DNA from: Sphagnum compactum
Taxonomy: Eukaryota; Bryophyta; Sphagnopsida; Sphagnales
Assembly (NCBI GenBank): GCA_965153455.1
Contig: OZ234500.1
Coordinates: 1,674,001 to 1,738,000, forward strand
DNA length: 64,000 nt
Direction of reading: 5' to 3'
Positions 45,194 through 56,836 of the stretch are shown here, one piece after another (position 1 is the first letter of the stretch; the number at the start of each line of letters is the position of its first letter). The notes under the pieces are model-generated. The model did no database searches. It was not told where the DNA came from and worked only from the letters and a program-made list of their open reading frames with translations. A program made the position numbers and the translations under genes.

Positions 45194-45672
45194 ACAATTC
45201 AAAATAAAATGATAAGATAATTATGAAATGTAATTAAATTTCTTTTGCCTAATCACTTTTTCCAAATTAATGTTGATCTAGATTATACATAATATAAACA
45301 CCAATTTGAAATTTAGCATTACTACAAAACAACACTTTTTTTTAATAGAAATGTTCTTTGTAGTTGGATTAGTTTCTTCTTGCATCATGAAGAAAGGGGA
45401 CTTGACAAGACACACACGCATCAAAAGGCCCCTAATCACTAAAGGTGACATCTTAGTGATTAATTACATTTTGAGCCTGTAAAACCTAATCAAACATTGC
45501 AATTCAAGACCATGGTTTTTTTTTCTCCCTCCCCCCCAATTTTGTGATACCAATTTTTTTTTTGCAAAATTAGTGAGATTTACACTAGAAAGAAAAAGAA
45601 AAAAATGCCAAATTTGAAAAACCAAAAACATTGTCACAAAAAAAAAAAAAAAGGGGGTCAAGACCATGATCG

Positions 45673-46230
45673 TTACGTTGAGAATATGTGTGTGCCCAAA
45701 TAATGGGGACTCAATGATGATCCAACATCACGGATGAAGATATATAGTATGTAGTCTGATCTCTCCAAATGAAACATGAGATTCTTTTCACATAGATTTT
45801 GTGCAAAGGGCTTTTTCAAGTGAAGGTGTTTGTTTCTAGTGTTATACCAACAACAACCTTTGGTGACTTTGAAGCTTGGACCCCACATGCAATTTGAACA
45901 ATAGCTAGTCTTTGGAGAAGTGGTTGTGCAATGTTGGGTTGGCATGAAAGAGTGCATCACACTTAGAACTTGCATATGATCAATCCATGATGATTTTTTT
46001 TGGCAATGTTTTCCCAACCTACAAGAAGGCTCATGTGCAATCCACCAACCTATTATGATTAGAAAATGCTTTGAAGTTTGACCCCATGTAATTAGAGTGA
46101 TCATAAGGAAGTGGCCTTTTGCATGTTGGGATGCCTTTTTGCCTACAAGGAAACAACAAACAACCCTAGCATTCAGCTTAATGACCTTGTGGATGGGTGG
46201 GCATTCTATTTTGCAAAATGCCCTTACCAC
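45673..46230 (-). CDS. Unrecognised open frame of 185 codons
   Basis: This is the longest uninterrupted frame after KCS. The translation is not low-complexity and is rich in Cys, His and Trp (CSNCMWGPSFKVTKGCCWYN, GWWIAHEPSCRLGKHCQKKS). I recognise no family. The surroundings are AT-rich and no promoter or intron signals stand out. It could be a transposon fragment or a chance frame: in AT-rich DNA stops are frequent, so 185 codons is somewhat unusual but not proof of a gene. Confidence 0.2.
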   Translation of the reverse strand: MVRAFCKIECPPIHKVIKLNARVVCCFLVGKKASQHAKGHFLMITLITWGQTSKHFLIIIGWWIAHEPSCRLGKHCQKKSSWIDHMQVLSVMHSFMPTQHCTTTSPKTSYCSNCMWGPSFKVTKGCCWYNTRNKHLHLKKPFAQNLCEKNLMFHLERSDYILYIFIRDVGSSLSPHYLGTHIFST

Positions 46231-46289
46231 TGTTCACACTACATCCTTTTTTTAATTGGTGAAATCTTACCTAAACTGAAAATTAAAAA

Positions 46290-46550
46290 TTGAAAGTTCA
46301 AACACGATGCGATTTTAGAGGTTTTGAGTCGTCACAAGTGAAGGTATTAAAATAGTAGAAAGTCAATAGAATTCTATCTTTTGTTTAAAGTATGTAGCCA
46401 AAAATATAGAATATTTTATATTTGATTTATAACCATATTTGGCTAAATCTTCCTAAGGATGATAATTGCCATTTTGCCTGAGTCTTCTTATCAAATGATC
46501 GCCACTTTGGCTACAAACAAAAATTCTCAAAAAGAAAACACACACACAAT
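46290..46550 (+). repeat. Dispersed repeat R2, copy 1
   Basis: It aligns with 51975-52215: GATTTTAGAGGTTTTGAGTC, then CACAAGTGAAGGT, then TTTGGCTAAATCTTCCTAAG, then ATGATCGCCACTTTGGCTAC, then AAACAAAAATTCT. This copy has an extra GATAATTGCCATTTTGCC block before the ATGATCGCC part, which looks like a partial duplication. Confidence 0.6.
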
Positions 46551-46829
46551 GGTACACATGGTGGGCAAGGTGTTGCATTTACAAGAGTCCTAAAAGGATG
46601 TCACTTAAAGCATCTTCACCATTTAGAGGAAACACCCCTTCCATGGTAACTTGTTAGAGTTGTCTATGGTCGGTCTGCATGCATGATCACCCCATTTGGT
46701 ATAACTATTATTGAAGCTAAGAATCGTGTGTTTTGCCTCCACAATGGGTTAGGAAACCATGACAATATCCAACACTTATAACGCATTTTGTTGGCAATTT
46801 GTTATACATCCATGTGCATCGAGGTTACA

Positions 46830-47280
46830 ATCCATGGTGGTAACAAAAGTTGTTGAAATTGTCACAAGCAAGAAGGAGAAGAACTTTGTCCCTGAAAAGC
46901 AACACCAACTTTGTCGCGCATTCATCTGCATTTCACAAGGCCTAGTCACAAGTAAGGTTAGATATGCAACACATTTTGGAGACGATTTGTGACCATTAGA
47001 ACAAAAATCACCCAACGTCTTGTGTGTACATACCAAGGAGGTCTTAGACAACAAATGGGGAATAATTAACCATGACATCTCAAGTTCATAGGAAACTTTG
47101 GAGTTGTTGAAGTTCTCCAAGAATCAAGTGCAAACCACAAGGAGATCATATACAAGCCTTAAAGTTCTACAAAGCAAACATCCACAGGGTCAAAGCTTAT
47201 TTTCATACATTGTTGGTTGGTGTTGAAAAACGTCTTGTGTTGGACTTACATGTGCATGGATGTCATGAAAATCATGCCCT
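46830..47280 (+). pseudogene. Myb/SANT-like (NAM-associated type) DNA-binding protein fossil
   Basis: Fragments in order: EIVTSKKEKNFVPEKQHQLC, RAFICISQGLVTSKV and THFGDDL, a stop, then CVHTKEVLDNKWGIINHDIS and, after frame changes, FIGNFGVVEVLQESSANHKE and IHCWLVLKNVLCW. This is the layout of plant Myb/SANT or trihelix-like proteins: a helical block with the LCRxFxxISQ pattern, a KWGxIxHD helix, and a C-terminal HCWLxLK segment. Such proteins often accompany DNA transposons as DNA-binding partners. Stops and frameshifts make it non-functional. The family call is from recalled resemblance. Confidence 0.5.
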
Positions 47281-49915
47281 TGAAATAAGGGTTGAACACT
47301 TCACTTATGTCAAATGTTGATGCAAATGAAATAAAATTAGTTGAAGTGTCATAAACTCCAAGTTCTGTAACAAAATATGTTATTATTCCATAGCATATTA
47401 TTTCTGTTTCAAGTGCTTTTTAAAATATACAAGGAGTGACCTTCCCAAGGTTTTGACTTTAGTCCCTTTTAGTTCTATTGGAAATAATTATTTTAAAATA
47501 CTCTACAAAAGAAGCATTTTAAAATGAGTCGTTGATTAAAATAGAACATTAAAAAAACATGTCCACTCTTTTCCTTATTATGCATTTCTTTTTTCATTGA
47601 TCTTGAACTTGTTGTTCATGGATTTTATCAACAATAATTTCATTTCAAAAATTTAACAAACAATTCAATTCCCATTAACCTAAATTGAATCCACAAGAAA
47701 CAAACAAGCCTCACAATTATATATACGTACAATTCTCTTCCTAAATAGCCTTATAACAATTATTTGACATCATGTGAAAGCTTTAATTGAACCAAGATAT
47801 TTTTCTCCATAATACAATTATCGACCACTTTAATGAAATGAGGATTTGCACCATACAAATAATCATTATGTTCCTTAATGCATTTTTCAAATTTGTTTTT
47901 GTAAAATGTGTACTTATTTTTTTAAATTAATCACTCAAACACAAGGTCAAAACCCTCCATTTGCTTGAGACACAAATTGAGATACAAAAACATACACAAA
48001 AGTAGACTCACATACAACAAGGCTTGAAACTCCTTTTAACACCAAACTTGGTACTAAAAAAAGTTTCATGCTAAATTTTTAATTTGTCATGGTGTTGAGC
48101 CTTCATTGTTGGTTATCCAATGTATTGTGCATATACTATTATCTAATATTGTAGTCTTTTTCTATATTTTTTTGGCCTCAACTTTCAAATTTTGTGGACT
48201 TCATCCTAAGTATTGAATTTTTTTTCCAAATTTCCCAATTTTGCAAATAACCCTCTTTCAGGGATGAATTAAGGATAAAGGGAGAAATTAAGGTTTTAAA
48301 AATATGGATTTATTTATTGTGCCAACAAAAACACTTTGATTAGGGTTGTTAACTTTTTAAGATTCAAAATTTAACCTATTGCACAATTTATATTGTCAGA
48401 ACCAATTATCCAAATTTTCAATATGAAAAAGTACTTATGTTCGTAAAATAAGATTATCAATTTTTTAATATTCTAAAACAAGGTTTTTTTTATCCCAATT
48501 TCTTTTTATCAATTATAAATTTCAAGAATATTTGTTGAGGATTCATGACAAATATGGACACTATTTGCAATTTGTAAAACATTGTTCTGTTCTTGCCATG
48601 GGAATTCCCATGTTGATGTGGATATTACATCATTTTATGTTTTTAATTCCCTTTTGGATATAACAATGGATAGTTTCTTAACTAAACATGATTGATTGTT
48701 TTTTCACATTTTTGGGTCAATGTTTTATTTTGAAAAATGAACATCTCTAGCTTAATAGGGAAATAAAATTGTCTAATATTCAAACTAAGAATTTAGAAAC
48801 CTAGAAAAGATATTTACTTAACGTTGGTTTGTTGGCTTTTCTTCCAAGTGAGAATTGATTACACAATTATGTTTGGGATACAATTTTCACTTGAATTGAG
48901 AATAATATTTTTTAAAGGAATTTTGTTATGTAGCATAAATGGCAATCATATAAATGAAAATGATCCCTAGAAAGATTTTGCCAAATCTAACTATAAACTA
49001 GAAGCAAAATAAAAATTTGTAATCAACTTTTCACATTCATGGCTACACAATAAGAACCAAGTATTAAAATATTGTGATTTTTACTTTTTTTTCCCCTTCA
49101 CTTGTGGGATGAAAACTTTCCAAAATCCCTTTTTTTTAAAAATTAATTTGGTAAGATTTTGCCAATTAAAAAAGGATAACTAAAATGCAATTTGTGTGTG
49201 ATAAGTCAGAAACTTGGTTATAATCTCCATGTTATTTTTGTGGAATTAATGAAATGTAACACTTGCTTACATATTAGTGTAGTGGTTTGCAAACTTACCA
49301 TAACTACATTCAAATAATGAAAATTAATCCTTCGAAAGGTGCCAAGTTCCAACACTTGCATGAATCCTAATTTCTAAGGCCACAACTCATATCATCATAA
49401 TTTACAATTTCCTTAAATCAAATTTTATGGTGTTTCAAATACCATGAGGAATTTATTATTTATGGGTTCATTTTGGAACTTACAACACATGGTAAATATG
49501 TTATAATAAAATATGATGGATTTTAATGAACTTTTAAGGAGCTGAAAATGTTTTATCTATGAAAGAAATTTTCTTTCAAAATGACTAAAAATGTTGTCAT
49601 CTATGCTTTAACCAATTTGAAATCACAATTTTCAAGGATGTTAAATAAGCCAAGTAAAAAGAATATGCCATTTGGTTGAAGCATGGAGTATGATTAAAGG
49701 TAGAAAAAGACCAACAATTCTATTATTAGAATCATTTGAACACATTCAATACATATTTCATTTCAATCGCCTCAATTGGTGTTAAAACATTTGCCATTTG
49801 GTTCATATGTCTTGTTCAACTTTTAAAATAATATGATTTTTGACATTTTGAAAATACCCTGCTCAAATAATAATTTTATGAATTGTCTACATGGTTGTTG
49901 GACTATTGATTTTGT
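47281..49915. other. AT-rich intergenic DNA
   Basis: About 2.6 kb, very AT-rich and CG-poor. No frame reaches a length or content worth reporting. No ordered repeat seen. Confidence 0.55.
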
Positions 49916-49917
49916 AA

Positions 49918-50130
49918 TGGTGAATTTTTGCCATTTTGTGAAAAATCTTTTGGAAAAGGAGTATTGTTACACAAATTCCTTGTTTTTTGGGAGAAAAAGG
50001 GAAAACAAAATCACCAATTTTTTTTCAAAAAACAAATTTCCAAAAAAACTCCATAATTGCTTAAAACAACATGAAAGGTTAAATTGTCTTATGGATGATT
50101 GCAACTTGAGCAACATCACAAGATGGCCAA
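49918..50130 (+). repeat. Dispersed repeat R3, copy 2
   Basis: It matches 38265-38500: GAATTTTTGCCATTTTGTGA, GGAGTATTGTTACACAAATT, a purine-rich block, then AAATTGTCTTATGGATGATT and GCAACTTGAGCAACATCACA. The 101-codon frame at 49833-50138 is this repeat and not a gene. Confidence 0.55.
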
Positions 50131-50429
50131 ATAAATAATTAAATAAATAAAAATAAAAGTCCATCACATTGAACTAGCCCATGTGTTCACTACACATGTA
50201 ACGCTTACCGAATACATACAATACATGTTACAAAGCATATACATTTTCATATCCATGCACAAACATACAAGGTTAAAGAAATTATTCCAAATTCTACCAA
50301 CAAATATTGCTACCAATTTGAATAGATTCAACATTTCAATATCAAACACGTGACCATGGCTTGTGATATTAAGCACATGTAATATTGAATGAACTTCAAA
50401 AGGGACAATGGTAGACCTTTTTTACCCTA

Positions 50430-50665
50430 AGTCAAAAATCTAATTTTCATTAAATTTTGATTAATTTATTGAATTTCCAATGACAAAATTTATTCTAAAT
50501 TCAATATCTCCCACACCTTTTGTCTAAAAATTACAAAATCATCTTCATAAAACCCTGCTCATCAAGGGCTTTCCAACAATTCCAAGAAAGTGACAAAGGC
50601 CATTTTAGTGCAAGAGATCTCAGGATGACAATAGACAAACTACCATACTTAATGGATTAGATATT
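50430..50665 (+). repeat. Dispersed repeat R1, single unit with tail
   Basis: GAATTTCCAATGACAAAATT, AATTCAATATCTCCCACACC, TTGTCTAAAAATTACAAAAT and AAGGGCTTTCCAACAATTCC match the R1 unit. The tail GACAAACTACCATACTTAAT matches 1775-1795. Confidence 0.65.
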
Positions 50666-51480
50666 TAGTTTTGATCAAAAGTGTGATTTCAAAACAATTG
50701 AATCCAAATTTAGCAAAGTCTTTGTTGTATTTGATTCAAGTTTAGAACATATTCTCAATGTGATAATTTATTAGACAAATAATTCTCGAATTTTACTTTT
50801 AAATAATAATTCCCCAAATTATGCTTTTGAAAACGAAAAGTGCAAACTATATATTAGCATGTATTTCAAAAGTATGAATTCTATTTTCTCATAAAATTAG
50901 AGATACGTTTCTATTTTTGTTTATTCAAAGGTGACTTAGACATGTTGTGAAAAATAAGAAAAGTGTTGAAGTATGGATTTGTCCCAAAAAAAATGCACCA
51001 AAAGGAACAAATTTGCTAATTAGGAAATTATTATGATATTTTTCATGATCTACATTATACAATAGACTAGTGTATTATGAAATATATGAGTAATGGAGTT
51101 ATTCATTTCATAGACTGGCATTGTCATGATGGTTTTCAACACCACAATGTCTGTCTTATCTTGCACTGCAAAATGTCTGAATGGTTTACCTGTAAAGGAT
51201 TTTTTAATGATGAAAACTGAGGTGAGGATAAGGTATTCCCAACCTCTTGGAACATATAAGATTTTTGCCTTTATACTTGGATATAGCTCAAATCAAGCAC
51301 ACCACCCCCCTTATGTACTTTTTTTTTACCCTTTTCTTTTATATTTCTGCCTTTCCTTTGCCCTATAGATTCCAAGAATAATTGTTCAAGCACATGAGTT
51401 GTCTTCACTACCTACCTCAAAATGCACTCAAATTCTAACCATCACAAAACTTTGTAGTGCAAAACAATTCAGTAAGTTAG
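50666..51480. other. AT-rich intergenic DNA
   Basis: No gene recognised. The 80-codon frame at 51126-51368 ends in a T-rich low-complexity tail. Confidence 0.5.
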
Positions 51481-51484
51481 GCAA

Positions 51485-51960
51485 CTTGACATCAAGTTTC
51501 ACTGGTAGCCTATCCTGTAAAGGATAGATTCTGTAGGTAGATAGATACGTAGGTACATAGATATGATGGACATACTAAAGTGAGCTACTAAACCTAAGTA
51601 GAAACATATAGACGGTTAGTTTCATTAAGCTAGAGCTAGTTGATAGTTAGCAAGTAGGTACTAAAAACAGAAACTTTGAGCTAACCACCATGATTAACTA
51701 GGGAACTGAACCCAATGAAAAAGTGTTTCCTATCCACTCACCATCCATCCTTCATTGGGTGGGATTACATGCGACCCACCCAAGCAACAACCATGCACCA
51801 GCCATTCAAAATCCATTATCACACACTAGTTGTGGATGAATGAACAACAACTGAGTTACCAAGTTTCCACATCCACAACTGAGTTACCAAGGAGGTTCGA
51901 CCTTGGTAACCTATCCCACAAACCCTCCTACTTCCACTTCCCAATGGGGGTTCATTTTAC
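51485..51960 (+). repeat. Dispersed repeat R4, long copy
   Basis: It contains GTAG units (GTAGGTAGATAGATACGTAGG near 51535), then AACTAGGGAACTGAACCCAA, AAAAAGTGTTTCC, CCATCCATCC, and AGTTACCAAG(G) twice, then CCTCCTACTTCCACTTCCC. The same order, with losses, occurs at 60380-60800 and, reversed, at 3240-3400. No coding potential. Confidence 0.55.
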
Positions 51961-51974
51961 TGCTGAAATTTGGC

Positions 51975-52215
51975 CAAAAAGTGAAGTTCTGAATTCAAAA
52001 AAGAGGTGATTTTGAAGGTTTTCGGTCACCAAAAGTGAGGTGGAAAAAAGTCGCCAAATTCATATACTTGGTTTTCATTGTGTAGTTAAACATATAGAAG
52101 GATGATTAAAGATTTGTACCTTATCAGAATTTATAGCCAGATTTGGCTAAATCTTCCTAAGGAGGATGATCGGCACTTTGGCTACAAACAAAAACTCCTA
52201 AAAAACAAAACACTG
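51975..52215 (+). repeat. Dispersed repeat R2, copy 2
   Basis: AAGAGGTGATTTTGAAGGTT, CACCAAAAGTGAGGT, ATTTGGCTAAATCTTCCTAA, GATGATCGGCACTTTGGCTA and AAACAAAAACTCCT align with 46290-46550. Confidence 0.6.
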
Positions 52216-52224
52216 CCCACAATG

Positions 52225-52345
52225 CACGCAAGTGGGTAGGTAGGTAATGTAAGTGATTTATATGTGTGTAGGTAACTAGGTATGGCACTTGATGGCTACT
52301 AGTAGGTAGGTGGATACCAGTGTTGGTAGGTTTTGGGATTTAGGC
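52225..52345 (+). repeat. GTAG-rich block of R4
   Basis: GTGGGTAGGTAGGTAATG, then GGCACTTGATGGCTACTAGT, then AGGTAGGTGGATACC matches 60630-60670 (GCACTTGGTGGCTACTAGCT, AGGTAGGTAGATGC). Confidence 0.6.
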
Positions 52346-52820
52346 ATACCTATTCAAGTCCAGGTTGTAGAGACTAAAAGGTTTCCAGTTTTGTTGGAAC
52401 CATCATTGGAACCTAACCAAATAACTAAACTCTTTGCAAAATTGAATTAAAAATCTGAACTGGGGTGCTGCCCCCATTTTAAACAAATTTAGGTTCTCTA
52501 GATATTTAATAACTACAACTTTATTATTTAAAAAAGTATTAGATGGGCCCTACATTTGAAGCAAGTTATTGTATTTGATTTGTTGTGTATAATTGATGTT
52601 AGAGAATCTTTAACTCAAACTATATGCATCAATTGAACAAAACTAATACTATAAAAAAAATAAAAAATCTTTAGTTCTCTGTAAACATGGAGATGAAACT
52701 TTCTGAATGTGGTCTTAAACCAAACCAGATCTAAATTCATTGAAAAATTAATCAGACCTGAAGGTTTTAAAAATCCTTTGAAATTAAGAACTGGACAACA
52801 TTGATAGATATAATGTGGAT
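52346..52820. other. AT-rich intergenic DNA
   Basis: No gene or repeat recognised. Confidence 0.5.
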
Positions 52821-52824
52821 GCTT

Positions 52825-53060
52825 GGTACATAGCTAACACATTGTGGTTAGCTACGGGGACGCTGGAATACAACGAAAAACTTGTTTCATGCACATCTTG
52901 CATGATGCACAAGTATTTCGTGACCTTCTTGCATGATGCTCTGGGTGGGTGTGCTGGTCCACTCTGGCCCATGGTATGCTGGTGACTGTCGGTTGAATCT
53001 GGCCTGGTAGATGGTGAGGAACAACATACTCGAGGAGTTGCCGACTCTCCAGAACAGGAA
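52825..53060 (+). repeat. Dispersed repeat R4, diverged fragment
   Basis: TTAGCTACGGGGACGCTGGA, AAAAACTTGTTTC, GTGTGCTGGTCCACTCTGGC and CCATGGTATGCTGG follow the order of 60705-60800 (TTAGCTATGGGACAAGAATG, AAAAAATGTTTCC, CCTGGTTCACTTTGGGCC). Overlapping minus-strand frames here (52784-53083) are therefore not called as genes. Confidence 0.4.
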
Positions 53061-54870
53061 TCATGCATCTTCATCAGCTTCATAATGAAGCGTGCATGGC
53101 GGATGGGGGGTTCAATAGTCCATTCATGAAAAGTTCAGAATGATATGCATAAAACAATCAAACCAACATACTAAATTATGGGAGAAGAAAGCAAAGAACA
53201 TCCAAAGCTTCAAAATTACAGAACCCAACTCTTTGATGGGCACTGGAAGCTCAGCTCAGTAGAATCAGTGAGTAAGAATACTTGGGTTCAAATTGTGTCA
53301 TGTTTATCTGCCTGCCTTCTTCTTGTCATGTTTGTGGATTGCAAAGTCCAACAACACAAGTAATTAACCAACTTGTTTCTCTCCCTCCCCCACTCCTGAC
53401 ACTTTCTGCACTAGTTGAATTTTGATTGCCTCCTCCCTGCATTTCATCAAATGTGGTGTTATTATTACCTATTATTCTGTAACAAATTTCATAAATGCTT
53501 TAAATTGAATAATAATATTCTAATCTGATTAGTTTTTTAATATAGAGCAGTGAGTGAATCAAATTAAAGTTGAATTATCACCCCCAGTGCACACTCCAGA
53601 GAGACAACGTTAATTTTGCAACTTAATGTTTCTGCTAATCTATTTAATGACTGCACATTTCCTGAATTTTTTTAATACCAGTTTGTTGAGCTATTAAATG
53701 GTTGGAAATACTTTTTAATATCCAAAAATGAATAAAAATCCATCCGGTATAATTAATAATTGACCTAACATCCAAGGCTCAAGCACCATATAACTTTCCA
53801 AAACCAAGTATTAGAGTATCCCAAACAGAAAAAGAAGACCCCCTTGCACAACATAGGTACCTACCTGCCTCTTCACTAGCAATACCAAGAGGGTACCCAT
53901 GGTTGCTTCTTCTACTAATTAGTTAGGGGGTGCACCCAAAGGTTTTACTTTGGAAGGAGCCACTTTGATTGGCCATCACCAAATTCTTAAAAACATTCCG
54001 CATACCCTAGAAGCATAGAGGTGCTTCCCTTTGGCCCTAATTTTATTATTATCGTTCTATATACATGAAAGTTCAACTTTGGCCAAAGCATATGGGAAAA
54101 AAAAGTTTGATGCTATTGGGAACATCTTGTGGAACACATTGAGAATTTTTTTTAAAACAATGAAATCCCTCTGTCAACCCAAAAAGAAAAGAAACTGGGC
54201 TCTCCTAAGTGGATGCTGAACCTTCTCATTGGCTGCATGAAAATTATGATCCTAAAATTGTTTGTCACCATTTTCAACCAAGACGAATACCCTTACATAA
54301 CAAGGTGAGTAGTGAGTACCTATTAAAATCAACTACATAATACCATCATGAATGAACTTGGCAAATTACAAACTTCAAAGAGTATTCCATAATCAACACC
54401 CATTCCATTCCAGGAAGAGATTTTGGATGTTGTTATTCACATTGCAAAGCTGTTGAAGTGAGCTGCTCAGTGGTTAACAATGTTGTAAAACCCTGTTGCC
54501 TTAGCTAAACCAACACCTACACTCATGGTCCCATGGTAAAGACTCAAAACCCTAATTTTTTTGGTTGGTTTTTAAACATAAAAGTCAAACTAGAAAACAT
54601 CTTTTAACTACCTAGTACCAAGTTCCAACAGCATGTAAGATAATCAAATAGTCAGAATAGGAGTGAAAGGCTTGAAGAGGTAAAAGTCTAAAGGTATCCA
54701 ATTCCACTCAAACTAGAAACCATCTCACCTAACTACCAATAGTTAGATACCAACTGATTTTGTTTTCTTTTTACTTTTTCATATTTGCAAATTTAGTCGA
54801 ATTCACACTAGAAATACATTTTTCTCAATTTTTTTGTTGTAAAATGATGAAATTTCACCCCCAATAAACA
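53061..54870. other. Intergenic DNA, no recognised gene
   Basis: About 1.8 kb. The short frames at 53178-53363 and 54031-54219 have no family motif that I know. Confidence 0.45.
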
Positions 54871-54874
54871 CATG

Positions 54875-55175
54875 GTTGAGATTTTCGAAACTACAATGGC
54901 CTTGTCCCTCTTGACACCATTAGAAAGCTCTTCATGACTAGGAATGCCCTGAGGTGGTTTTGTAATGTTTAGACTTATAATGCAAGGGTTCTTGAATATT
55001 GAATCATTGTATCATTGAAAATTCAATGAAATCACATTGAATTTTTTAAGGAAATTGGGGTGTGCTTTTGATATTGTTGAAAAGTGCTCAATGAGTACGA
55101 TTTTCTAGAGGTGATATTATAGGTGTTAGACTTAAGGTGCAAAACATATTGAAATATTGCCAAAAACAATTGTAT
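54875..55175 (-). repeat. Dispersed repeat R1, reversed pair
   Basis: In reverse complement, GATACAATGATTCAATATTC, CATTATAAGTCTAAACATTA, CAAAACCACCTC and AGAGCTTTCTAATGGTGTCA follow the R1 unit. A second unit lies at about 55060-55170 (GCACCTTAAGTCTAACACCT). The paired arrangement is the same as at 1.4 and 23.8 kb, in the opposite orientation. Confidence 0.55.
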
Positions 55176-55655
55176 AAAAAAATGCCTTAAGTCAAATATC
55201 CTTCTTTCTTTCCCTACTTCAAGGGCTCATGACAATGCAAACAAAACTACCCACTTTGACATGACTTTTCTTTTTGGCAAATGTTTTTGAAAAATTATTT
55301 TTAAAATGTTTTCCTTTTCAAATCACCAAATTTCAAAAAAATAAAAAAAATAGTATCAGGTTTAGGCAAAAGAGACAAACACAAAAAGGCACAACAAGCA
55401 TTTCTTGAAGGCAAAAAAGAGAAGAGCAAACTCAAAATTGGCCTTTACCTTAGGATGAAAGGAATTTAGTCTTGTATTATGTGGTTTTTGTTATGTTGCA
55501 CTTTAGGTAACTTAAGCAAGTGTTTTTTTGTGAGGAAGGTTTGGAGCGAAACTAGGTTTAAACATCAAACATTTTAAACTTCAAACAAGGTGAAGAGCTT
55601 GGCAAAGAGGAAAGTTTAAAGGAAATAAGGTTTTAGTTGGTCTTTAGGTACTATA
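55176..55655. other. AT-rich intergenic DNA
   Basis: No gene recognised. Confidence 0.5.
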
Positions 55656-55659
55656 GTTG

Positions 55660-56050
55660 TGGTTTCAACAACTTGAGCTTTAAACATCAATATTCAATGA
55701 GGCTTGGTGGGTTTTGTGATTTCAATAGTGAACTTTGAGCTTCGATATTTAATGAGCTTCATGGGTGTTTTGGTTTCAACAGTGAGCTTTGAGTATCAAT
55801 ATTTAATGAAACTTTGTGGTTTTGAGTTTCGGCAATGAACTTTGAACATCAAAAATTGCGGATATAAAACATAGCTTCAATGGAGGTGGAACATTGACAA
55901 AAGCTTCAACAAGTTTCAATAGTGGAGTCATTTATCCAAGTTTCAACAACAATGGAGCTTCAACAGCGAGAAGTTCTAACAATAGCTACAATTTTGACAA
56001 TGAAAAGTTTCAACAACAACCCCAATTATAACAAAGGTGGAGCTTCACAT
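55660..56050 (+). repeat. Minisatellite, about 54-bp period, grading into a shorter motif
   Basis: GGTTTCAACAACTTGAGCTT at 55661 recurs as variants near 55717, 55772 and 55823, each followed by ACATCAATATTTAATGAG-like sequence. From 55870 to 56050 the array becomes irregular repeats of GTTTCAACAA and GGAGCTTCAACA. The 78-codon frame at 55922-56158 is partly this repeat. Confidence 0.65.
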
Positions 56051-56830
56051 AAGGTTTTCATACTTAATCAATTATCTTTCTTTTCACTCCCAACCAAATG
56101 GCCCTCATTTCCAAATCATGGAAAGGTGAGGATTTGTTTTCCACATTTTAAACTATGACCTAACTTTATGGGAAGCATTCCTCTTGTCTTACTAATCTTT
56201 TTCTATATTATGATGTAAGCTTTGTGAATTAATCACATCTAGAATTGCATTAGTTTTAATGCAATCATTGAAGCTTGATTTCCATTCTAGGGTTCCAAAT
56301 TCTTTCACTCTTGATTTTCAAAACTTCGAATAGTTCTTCATCACATCAATTATTGATGATGCTTGTCATCTTCTAAAACCTTTCATTAACGATGTTGTGG
56401 TTGCATACATTATTTCATGTTTACCCATGATATCATCCATGATTTGGCATCTTTGCTAAGTAAACAAGGGTGGTGTAAAGTAGTGGGGAAAACAATTGCA
56501 TGAAATGCTTTGGAATTTATCAAAGTTAATAATCATGCTTACCATAAAATTGTAACCATGCATGGTCTCAAGAGACATTATCTTCATGAATGATTTCAAA
56601 TTGAAATAGATTACTTACAAAAAAATTTGGAATGTATTATACATTTGAATCATTTGAAAATGTGGAATTAACTGCAAATGAAATTTGTTTTTTCTTCATG
56701 TGGGTTGTTAACTATTTAATATGTTATGCACACTTTGTAAATTTGTCAAATTGGAATCTATAAAGTTTTCTACTTTTATGATTTGTTCAAACTTGCTTTC
56801 TTATTGAGGTCATGGTCATCTATTCTGGTT
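56051..56830. other. AT-rich intergenic DNA
   Basis: No gene or repeat recognised between the minisatellite and the 171-bp array. Confidence 0.5.
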
Positions 56831-56836
56831 GTTTAC

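Noticed and set aside
49833-50138. 101-codon plus-strand frame as a gene
   Set aside because: It lies in dispersed repeat R3; the copy at 38.3 kb does not keep the frame.
52784-53083. 99-codon minus-strand frame as a gene
   Set aside because: The DNA aligns with the non-coding R4 repeat at 60.7 kb, where the frame is not kept.
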